Shown here piece after piece: positions 56,041 to 64,000 of a stretch of 64,000 nucleotides of DNA. A program made the translations under genes and the position numbers. Under the pieces are notes generated by a model. That model was not told the DNA's origin, did not search any database, and worked only from the letters and a program-made list of their open reading frames with translations. The first letter of the stretch is position 1; each line of letters starts with the position of its first letter. This DNA comes from Salvia splendens (Eukaryota; Streptophyta; Magnoliopsida; Lamiales; Lamiaceae). Location: NCBI RefSeq assembly GCF_004379255.2, contig NC_056044.1, positions 9,092,001-9,156,000 of the forward strand. Direction: 5' to 3'.

Positions 56041-57189
56041 CTCGTGAGTCCAGATTGAATTGTAGAGAAATGAGCTTTAGTTGGGTATGTTGTCTGACAT
56101 TGTTGAAAGGATGAGGGGATTTGCAAGCAATTTTTGGTTGATGACAGATTTCCAATGCCCATGCTGGCCATATTTATAAGTCATGCAAGTTGAAGATACA
56201 CAAGTACAAGAATTTAAAGATTTTTGACATGCAACAACCCACTTCAATAGTCTTGCGCCGAATACAAAGAGTAGTTCAATGACTGCATTGAATTGCATTG
56301 CTGTTATTGATAAATATTTGCAGCACTAATTTAAACTTTTGAGTAGCAACCCCCTAAGGAAGGAGTAATTATGCCTGTGCTGGGTTGGTTAACGTCCAAT
56401 CCAGCCCCCTCAACCCTCTCCAATGCTAGCTAAAAGAAATGACCCAAGAGGAGTTCACATTCAATGTTCCACCCACAACCATTTTATCTATTGTACATCA
56501 TGTAGGCTGCTAATATTATTTCTTGAAATAAAAAATGTATATATTTTTGCATTCCTAATCTATGTGTCAATGAAGGGTGATCGAATTCATCAAAGAAACT
56601 CATCCAAACTTTCTGCTAAAATATGTTTATCAAATGTTTGATGAAAAGACTAAGAGAGAAATTATTTATTTAGAAATTGAGTTTGATAATTTAAAATTTG
56701 GTGTTGTATTCAAAATTAAATTTTATCTATTGTAGATCATGTAGGCAGGTACTATATTTGGCTAGATAAATAACAGTAGTTCAACGCAACATTAGCAAAA
56801 ATAATTAGATATAAACAATCCAAATATGCCTATCAAATGTTTGATAAAAAGACTAATAGAGAAATTATTTATTTAGAAATTGAGTTTGATAATTTAAAAT
56901 TTGGTGTTGTATTCAAAATTAAATTTTATCTATTGTAGATCATGTAGGCAGCTAATATATTTGGCTTGATAAATAACAGTAGCTCAACGCAACATTAGCA
57001 AAAATAATTAGATATAAACAATCCAAATATGCTTGCTTTGAAACAAAGACTAATCCAAAAATACTAGCTCAAAAATGCATGAGTTGTTACTAATAAGTTC
57101 AGGGAAGTCAGCTACATAAAATACAGCTAATAAGTTCATGGAGTGAAGGTTGATTAAAGTTCAAACTTGAAAATAAGCTCAAATGCAAA
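56041..57189. repeat. Spacer with a ~203-bp tandem duplication
   Basis: From about 56630 to 57035 a ~203-bp unit is present twice. Landmarks: ATCAAATGTTTGAT, AGAAATTATTTATTTAGAAA, TTTGATAATTTAAAATTTGG and ATCTATTGTAGATCATGTAG, the last at about 56726 and 56929. The copies are nearly identical, so the duplication is recent. The stretch 56041-56330 is the probable promoter of the minus-strand Myb/SANT-like gene. Confidence 0.8.
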
Positions 57190-57588
57190 CTATAATAGTT
57201 TCCCTAACACAATCCCCAGCAATAACAACACCAAACCTATGACAACCAACACAAAAATCATTCTAATTTCAGCTTCGCATCGGCCACAAGCTCCACATAC
57301 ATGACCGTTGCCAGATCTCCTTTTATTCTTATCTTCCTCCTTGTTGCGTACTGTTTTTGCAGGGCGCCAAGTTTGGTTCAAGACATAGTCTGGTTGCTTG
57401 CCGTCTCCAATCCTACTATGATAATCGTCACACCACAAGAAAGACCCTGAGTGGTTTGCATTAGTCGGACACTTGTAAAACCATCTACCGCAGTGTTTGG
57501 CTTTTTTCCCGGCACACAACAACTTCATCTTCCCAACACCGCAAACACACTCGGGTATCATGTCACTGTCGGTTGTTGTCGTCGACAT
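57190..57588 (-). CDS. GRF-type zinc-finger protein with C-terminal membrane segment
   Basis: 132 residues from ATG 57588 (MSTTTTDSDMIPECVCGVGK). The GRF-type zinc finger is clear: CVCG, then KHCGRWFYKCP, then GSFLWCDDY. A basic linker (NKEEDKNKRRSGNGH) and CGACGRCEAE follow. The last ~25 residues are one strong hydrophobic helix (MIFVLVVIGLVLLLLGIVLG). The layout resembles plant At4g04775-like proteins of unknown function. GRF fingers bind nucleic acid, especially single-stranded DNA, in characterised proteins. The gene lies 76 bp downstream of the transposase 3' end, same strand, inside the Harbinger termini. It is intact. The role is unknown; a passenger or accessory protein are both possible. 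Confidence 0.8.
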   Translation of the reverse strand: MSTTTTDSDMIPECVCGVGKMKLLCAGKKAKHCGRWFYKCPTNANHSGSFLWCDDYHSRIGDGKQPDYVLNQTWRPAKTVRNKEEDKNKRRSGNGHVCGACGRCEAEIRMIFVLVVIGLVLLLLGIVLGKLL

Positions 57589-57663
57589 TAGAATGCTGTA
57601 AAACAAGTACAAATATTATATGATCAGACTGTGTTATATTTATTTCAATTTCCACAAAACATA

Positions 57664-59112
57664 TCAAACAAGAAAATAAATTATATAACTCAGATTATAA
57701 ATGAACCACACTGAAATACACACAGTGTTCCACATAAAGTTAGCCAAATCTTCTCTCATTTGAGTCCAAGCAGCAGATGTCTCAACTTGATCAACATATT
57801 CAATTTCACCATCAGCATCTTCTACAACACCAAGTTGTGTGTCACACGCAATTTTTTCCTCTATTGGGTCGTTGGTCATCTCACCACGACTATAATTGTG
57901 CAGTAAAAAGCAAGCCATTATCATTCGTATTTGGATCTTGATCGGATAGAAGCTAGCACTTCGTAAAATTCCCCATCTCATTTTTAGGACAGCAAAAGCT
58001 CGCTCGATAATATTACGGTCCTTGCTGTGCCTTAAATTAAACAATTCACGAGCATTTTGGGGTCTTTGGTTACCGACTCCCCATTCCTTCAAATGATAAC
58101 GGACATTTTTGAACGGCGTCAAGAATCCTTCACAATTGGCGTATCCATTATCGCATAGGTAGTAATTTCCTAAGAATACCACACTCAGTCAAGATATTTA
58201 TATATTTAAACAGAAAGAATAATGAATTCTGGAAAAATCAATAAGTGTCAAAGACTCTAGTGAATTTAAACCTTTGGGCACCCTCAATCCCCGGTCTCTT
58301 GTAATGGCATCCCTTAGCACTCGAGAATCGCCGGCAGATCCCTCCCACCCTAGTAGAAAATACATGAATCTCATATTGCGGCCGCAGGCAGCAAGAGTGT
58401 TAGTTGCGATTTGCCCCTTGCGAGATCGATAGCGTGGCTTATCCGCGTTACTTACAAGGACATTTATGTAGGTCCCATCAATGCGCCAATACAGCCCTAG
58501 GACGAATCACATATAACTATAAAAATTTCACATGAACCTCATGACTTAAAAATGTTACATGTATTTGGAGACTTCGTTATTTACCTTAAAATGTTTCCAC
58601 CGATTATCAACACACGTATTCGTTACTGGATTAGGTTGGGGCAAAAGAATGGTATGAAGTCTGAGAACTGCTTTCAGCACAAGATGAACATAATGCGATA
58701 TTGTTTCCCCGGACCGCTTAAAATGAAACCCAGCTGGACGAATTTTCTTGTGGTGTGCTAGGATGTTTAGAAAAATAGCTACTTGTTCCTCTAGTAAGAC
58801 ATATCTACCATTTCGTAGCCCACCCACGTCTCTCAACAGGATACATAAACGACCAAATGCATTCCTATCCATACGTAGGTTCACAAAGCAGTCTATGTCA
58901 CTAATTTTAGTGAGTCTATTCATGTGTCTCACCTGTTGGGGCATCCTATCCTTGTGTGAATACCTAATTAGATTATGCCTAGTACGTCGGCCGCATAGTG
59001 GGTGTCTTTTCAGATATGAGTGCAACATGATAAGTGTGTGCATATGTAAGAGATGCAATACACCTTCCACCATGAGGTAAACGACTTTGGAAAAACGAAA
59101 TTGTCGAGCCAT
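57664..59112 (-). pseudogene. PIF/Harbinger (HARBI1-type) transposase, broken at first catalytic Asp
   Basis: Minus-strand exons from ATG 59112 to about 58562, then 58496-58272 and 58169-57664. Exon 1 holds the helix-turn-helix region (NLRMDRNAFGRLCILLRDVG, EEQVAIFLNILAHHKK, RSGETISHYVHLVLKAVLRL). Exon 2 starts GCIGA and holds the first catalytic block (DGTYINV) and KPRYRSRKGQIATN. Exon 3 has the second Asp (CDNGYANCEGFL) and the catalytic Glu (RNIIERAFAVLKMRWGIL). At about 58479 one base is missing in the codons just before the first Asp: exon 1 phase gives GCIGAL then a shift, and DGTYINV is read only in another frame. So the DDE product is cut off at its first catalytic residue. All else is open. 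Confidence 0.88.
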
Positions 59113-60029
59113 AACCACAGTTGGTAATACTAGCAAACAAATCAGGCTACTGCACCATAAAAGAATCCAAATAAGACATCAGAACAAGCAAAGAAATTAT
59201 CATCACGGTGGTTACGAACTAGAAATCACCAATTTAATCAACAACTTACTACAACAAACTCTGCAGATAATCACACATAAACAAATGAAAATGCTCATGT
59301 ACAGAAATCGCAAATAAATGTCGCACTATAAAAAAGGATCTGCGGTACAAGGAAACACACAAAATCACGCGATAATTTTTAACATCCAGATCCGAACAAT
59401 TACTCCAAAAAATCCATCTGAGACGTCAGCATAAAATCACAATAGGGTTGTAAAAAGATGAAATTACCTACTATGAGCTAAATCGATTCCCCTGTCACCT
59501 ACAAAATACCGCTGACTACTACTAAGGATCACCAATTTCGTCTGCTACGAGGCTTTAGCTCTGGGCTGCTTCCCTAAATCCGACATAAAATAACGAGGAT
59601 GAGCAATTGGGGAAAGATCCAACAAAAACGTCAAAGATTTGTTTGAATGTAGTCGACAGAGAACGGAATTACCTTGCACAGACTAAATCAGACCATTGTG
59701 CATTGACTCCCGTCTCCGGGTAGTGAGGAGTAGTACTTTCTTCCCGTTTTCAGAAAAGGGGTTTTTCAATTTGAGCTGCGAAGATTTCAAATTGGATTTG
59801 AAATGGGGATGGACAATTGGGGGAAAAGGGTGTTAAACAGGCACGCCGTTCGATGTCAGCTAATAAACTGCCGAAAAAATCCCGATTCTAACCCGTCGAT
59901 TATTACATGAATAGTGCGGGCCTCAGAAGTTAAAAACGGGCCATGAACAATATTGCTTAAGTAACCAAATAATGAGTATATTGCAGATAAAAATTATAAT
60001 CTGGCTGAAACCTTACGACCAAACGACTC
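59113..60029. other. 5' region of the Harbinger transposase gene and right terminus
   Basis: It holds the presumed promoter, 5' UTR and right inverted end (ACCAAACGACTCC at about 60018-60030). A+T-rich with scattered GC-rich spots near 59690-59730. No other gene seen. No TATA box was singled out. Confidence 0.45.
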
Positions 60030-60224
60030 CTAAATAAGGTCAAACTCTGCTTAGTAATGAATAGCATTTTGCTCATAATAAAATGACGAATGAATAGGTC
60101 GTGACTATTCATGCATGGTAAGAAATGATGAATGAGTAGGCTGTGACTATTCAGGAACATTAAAGTATTGAGTGGAAACCTTTTCGCAACGTTTCAACTT
60201 TCTATCATACAAAACGTCTTAATC

Positions 60225-63034
60225 CAAAAGTGCTCAAGAAAAATTATTGCGAGCACCCATATGAAGACAGTGAGGTAGAAGTAATTTTGTTCCAAAAAAG
60301 GGCGCTGAGGTTTTGGAGCCTGCGGTTTTCTTATAATATTGTAATTTTACAATATCTTTTCATATTTTCCGACCACGTATATGGTGCTAGCAATATTCCA
60401 AGCACATGCCTGGAGCTCGTATTTAGGGATAAAAAAAAATAGTACAGTATTAAATAAATTAATTTCCAATACTTACCATGCATACAGCTAGCTAGCAAAT
60501 TATTACATATCAATATTTTTAAGCAATATCTCGGAAAATTTGCATACAAAAATTTGCGGATCATTCACCATAAATATTAAAATTTATTTTGGATTTATAA
60601 TATAAATATTTTTAATCAATAGTTGCGAGCACAATATATGTGCTTGGCAAATACCGACCACCATATAAGTGCTCGGAATTTATAAAAAAATATAATTAAT
60701 AATTTTAAACATGTCAATATTTTTTATTAGTGCATAGAAATATCTCGGAAAACTTGCATATACATAAATTAGTGGATCATTCACCATAAATATTAAAATT
60801 TATTTTGAACATATAATATAAATATTTTTAATTAAGAGTTGCGAGCACAATATATGTGCTTGGCAAATACCGACCATAAGTGCTCGGAATTCATAAAAGA
60901 ATATAATTAATAATTATTTAACAACAATAATAATTTAAAATATGTCAATATTTTTTATTAGTGAAATATCTCGGAAAACTTGCATATATAAAAATTTGAG
61001 GATCATTCACCATAAATATTAAAATTTATTTTGACATATAATATAAATATTTTTAAATAATAATTCCGAGCACAATATATGTGCTTGGAAAATGCCGAGC
61101 ACTATATAAGTGCTTGGCAATGATAAAAAAATGTATAATTTATAATTATTAAACAACAATAATAATTGAAAACATGTCAATATTTTTTACTAGTCCATAG
61201 AAATATCTCGGGAAACTTGCATATATAAAAATATTGTTTAAAAATATTTATATTTTATGTTCAAAATAAATTTTAATATTTATTGTGAATGATCCGTAAA
61301 TTTTTATATATGCAAATTTTTTGAGATATTTCTATGCACTAATAAAAAATATTGACATGTTTTAAACCATTATTGTTGTTGTTGAATATTATTAATTATA
61401 TATTTTTTAAATATTTTTGAGCACATATATCGGCTCGGCATTTTCCAAGCACATATATGGTACTTGACATTATTGTTTAAAATTATTTATATTTTATGTT
61501 CAAAATAAATTTTAATATTTATTGTGATTGATCCGCAAATTTTTATATATGCAAGTTTTCCGAGATATTTCTATGCACTAATAAAAAAAATTGACATGTT
61601 TCCAATTATTATTGTTGTTTAATAATTATAAATTATACATTATTTTAAGATTGCCAAGCACTTATATAGTGCTCGGCATTTTCCAAGCACATATACTGTG
61701 CTCGGAATTATTGTTTAAAAATATTTATATTATATGTCAAAATAAATTTTAATATTTATGGTGAATGATCCTCAAATTTTTATATATGCAAGTTTTCCGA
61801 GATATTTCACTAATAAAAAATATTGACATGTTTTAAATTATTATTGTTTTTAAATAATTATTAATTATATTCTTTTATGAATTCCGAGCACTTATATGGT
61901 GGTCGGTATTTGCCAAGCACATATGTGGTACTCGGCATTTCTTAAAAATATTGATATTATATGTTTAAAATAAATTTTAATATTTTCATACACATTTATG
62001 TTGAAGGATCGATATGCAAATTTTCCGAGATATTGTATTGCTTCATAATATTGATATGTAATATTTCTTCTTGTTGTTTAATAATTATTAATTTCTTTTT
62101 GTATATTTTCCGAGCACATATGCGGTGCTCGGCATTTCTTAAAAATATAATAGCATATTAAATGTTTAAAATAAATTTTAATGTTTTCACACATTTATGG
62201 TAAAGGATCTATATGCAAATTTTCTGAGATATTGTATTACTTCAAAATATTGATATGTAGTATTTATAATGTTTAAATTCTTCTTGTTGTTGAGTAATTA
62301 TTAATTATTTTTTTGTATATTTTCCGAGCACATATGCGGTGCTCGACACTTCTTAAAAATATAATAGCATATTAAATGTTTAAAATAAATTTTAATGTTT
62401 TCATACACATTTTATGGTAAAGGATCTATATGCAAATTTTCCGAGATATTGTATTACTTCAAAATATTGATATGTAGTATTATAATGTTTTAAATTCTTC
62501 TTGTTGTTGAATAATTATTAATTATTTTTTTGTATATTTTCCGAGCACATATATGGTGCTCGGCATTTCTTAAATATATAATATCATATTATATGTCTAA
62601 AATAAATTTTAATATTTTCACACACATTTATGGTGAAGGAATGCAAATTTTACCGAGATATTGTATTGCTTCATAATATTGATATGTAATATTGACATGT
62701 TTTAAATTCCTGTTGTTGTTAAATAAGTGGAAAATGTATATATTCTACGAATAATTTCATAAGTCTTTATTTTAATATATCCCGAGCACATCTTTTGTGC
62801 TCGCCATTCTCCGAGCAAATAAATGCTGCTTGCCATTGTCGATTGATTGTCAGGCCGAGCACGTTGACCTGCTCCGAAATTGCTCAGAGTTAACACTCTC
62901 GTTTCTGATATTGCCGAGCACCTTCATTTGTGCTCGGTATGTTGCCGAGCATAGTTGAAGGTGATCGCTATTTTCCGAGCACATTTAACTATGCTTGGTA
63001 ACGGTGCTCGGTAAATAGCCTTTTTTTTGTAGTG
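60225..63034. mobile_element. Palindromic repeat array with a CACTA-type right terminus
   Basis: Tandem units of about 190-230 bp, each with a GAGCACATATATGGTGCTCG-like dyad, then A+T-rich DNA with ATGTCAATATTTTTTATTAG and GAAATATCTCGGAAAACTTG. Units left of about 61230 are in one orientation and those to the right are inverted, so the whole block is a large imperfect palindrome. The right end, on the reverse strand, reads CACTACAAAAAAAAGGCTAT then TTACCGAGCACC, a standard CACTA (En/Spm) terminus with subterminal repeats. No matching CACTA end is seen on the left, and no transposase ORF. So it is a non-autonomous or truncated CACTA derivative. Confidence 0.75.
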
Positions 63035-63281
63035 CCTCCATTCCATACGAGTATGCACTTCTTTTTTAGTCGGTTCTACAAGAGTATGCATATTTTTTTA
63101 GTCCGTCCCACAAGAGTATGCGCTTTCTAATTTTGGAAAAACTTGTCTCTATATTAAGGTGAAACGCATCCTCCACTAACAATCCCTTAAATACTTTTTC
63201 TATCGGTCTCTTTCTTACTTTTCAATTGTGTACAAAACTTGCGTCCAACCAAAAGTGCATACTCTTATGGGACGGAGGGAG
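63032..63281. mobile_element. Stowaway-type MITE abutting the CACTA end
   Basis: TA (63030-63031), left end GTGCCTCCATTCCATACGAG; right end on the reverse strand CTCCCTCCGTCCCATAAGAG, then TA (63282-63283). AGTATGCAC / GTGCATACT extends the pairing. Its first three bases overlap the apparent CACTA terminus. AGAGTATGC phrases occur three times near the left end. Confidence 0.75.
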
Positions 63282-63507
63282 TATGATGCAACAACATTTG
63301 CTGCATTATCCAAAGTAGCCTCTTCAAATCAACCATATCACAAGCAAGAGAAACTAATACTAGGAAACAAACACAATTTGATACTAATATTCACTGGCTT
63401 CATTTTGTCAAAAGGAAAATGATGGATGGAAGTCTTCCAAAAGAAAGTAAGCACAACTACATTAGCAGTGACAGATAAAGGAAAGTTTATAGCTAGAAAT
63501 ACTACCT
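63282..63507. other. Short spacer or intron before the partial FRIGIDA-like exon
   Basis: A+T-rich DNA without clear features. It may be intron of the minus-strand FRIGIDA-like gene, if the donor discussed there is used. Confidence 0.35.
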
Positions 63508-64000
63508 TCACTCCAAGCCAAGTGCTTCTTTATACTGACCTACCATCAGGAAACTAGAAAGATCGTCTACGTCAAAATAGGAGGCTAGATCAAATGCAGA
63601 CAATAGGCACAAGAATCCTAAAACCTCCTGTGACTTTGCATTTTGAGAAGCAGCTTTCAATTGAGACTTCCATGAAGTAGCAAGTTCTATTGCTTCTTCC
63701 CTAACATGAGGTCTGATGGTTGGAGACAACTTGATAAGCTGCCCCAACAGAATTATACAAGTTCTCCTAACGTTGTACTCCACATCTTCTTCCCTTAATC
63801 GTGGAGGGTAAAACCCCGCCATCGCATCTAGAACCAACTTTGCAGGATCAGAAGATAGGTGTAGAACTTTGAAGATTTCATCGACCATTGAATCAAACTC
63901 CTTTTCCCTGTCATTTAGAAACATCTGCAAGGTTTTACCATCCATTCTCACCATAAACTTCAAGTCTACAGACTCATCTGGTTCGATCTCAATGGGGGCA
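63508..64000 (-). CDS. FRIGIDA-like protein, partial (5' end beyond the window)
   Basis: Minus-strand frame open from the right edge (PIEIEPDESVDLKFMVRMDG...) to a TGA at 63508-63510. It carries the Frigida domain: FLNDREKEFDSMVDEIFKVL, DPAKLVLDAMAGFYPP, RRTCIILLGQLIKLSPTIRP, HVREEAIELATSWKSQLKAA and FLCLLSAFDLASYFDVDDLS. The sense weakens after VGQYKEALGLE. A GT (GA|GTGAAG at about 63512) just before the TGA could be the donor of an intron leading to a further exon, as the paralogue at 33312-37318 splices a little further along the domain. No start codon in the window. Whether this copy is intact cannot be judged from here. Confidence 0.8.
   Translation of the reverse strand, partial: APIEIEPDESVDLKFMVRMDGKTLQMFLNDREKEFDSMVDEIFKVLHLSSDPAKLVLDAMAGFYPPRLREEDVEYNVRRTCIILLGQLIKLSPTIRPHVREEAIELATSWKSQLKAASQNAKSQEVLGFLCLLSAFDLASYFDVDDLSSFLMVGQYKEALGLE

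Larger units (their letters stand above)
52398..60030. mobile_element. PIF/Harbinger transposon with extra genes
   Basis: 7633 bp. The inverted ends share GGAGTCGTTTGGT (left at 52398; right on the reverse strand ending at 60030). TAA lies on both sides (52395-52397 and 60031-60033), the Harbinger target. Inside: a Myb/SANT gene (plus), a second Myb/SANT-like gene, a GRF zinc-finger/membrane gene and a DDE transposase gene (all minus). An hAT MITE is nested near the left end. The transposase and the first Myb/SANT gene are both broken, so this copy is not autonomous now. Confidence 0.88.

Noticed and set aside
60225..63034. A CRISPR-like array
   Set aside because: Spaced dyads in the array look superficially similar, but the spacers are themselves repeats, the units are ~200 bp, and the context is a plant nuclear transposon.
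1..64000. tRNA or rRNA genes
   Set aside because: No cloverleaf with A and B boxes or rRNA-like block was recognised by eye; the TGGTATCAGAGC strings are retrotransposon primer sites.

Overview
The window is plant nuclear DNA from a dicot, most likely of the order Lamiales. The signs are intron-rich genes with GT-AG introns, a seed 11S globulin with RY promoter motifs, a high A+T background, many Stowaway MITEs, and Ty1/copia, Ty3/gypsy, hAT, PIF/Harbinger, Mutator and CACTA elements. The mixture of families resembles Salvia-type genomes, but that placement is an impression and not a proven call. There is no sign of bacterial, organellar or viral sequence.

Layout. 1-5.1 kb: the possible first exon of a gene leaving the left edge, tandem repeats, a Stowaway MITE, and a diverged gypsy-type solo LTR that carries its own Harbinger-type MITE. 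5.1-6.9 kb: an intact four-exon 11S globulin (minus) with its seed promoter. 8.2-9.8 kb: an intact four-exon patellin-like Sec14/GOLD gene (minus). 10-17 kb: a repeat island holding fragments of a copia LTR pair, a long foldback hairpin, a decayed Mutator transposase with an array of 21-bp palindromes at its 5' side, and a solo LTR with perfect TSD. 17.8-22.6 kb: a very young copia element without a recognisable gag. 23.9-32.0 kb: a gene pair on the plus strand, an S26-peptidase-fold protein followed by a RHON1-like chloroplast protein. 33.3-37.3 kb: a FRIGIDA-like gene (minus) with internal tandem repeats and two in-frame stops in exon 1. 39.6-52.3 kb: an internally deleted hAT element, split by a complete young chromodomain gypsy element. 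52.4-60.0 kb: a PIF/Harbinger element with transposase, Myb/SANT protein and two extra genes (a second Myb/SANT-like protein and a GRF zinc-finger/membrane protein). 60.2-63.0 kb: a palindromic repeat array ending in a CACTA-type terminus. 63.5-64.0 kb: part of a second FRIGIDA-like gene.

How it fits together. The host genes (storage protein, patellin, S26-like protein, RHON1-like protein, two FRIGIDA-like loci) are separate islands, each with its own promoter; there is no operon logic. The rest is transposon in layers whose relative ages can be read: gypsy within hAT (5-bp TSD GCACG inside 8-bp TSD ATTATAGT), an hAT MITE within Harbinger (8-bp TSD GAAGTCGT inside 3-bp TSD TAA), and a Harbinger-type MITE within the old solo LTR. 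The observations most worth a second look are the S26-fold protein that lacks the expected catalytic Ser/Lys, the Harbinger element with extra genes, the gag-less copia element, the gypsy element with an extra ORF before gag, and the three palindromic arrays.
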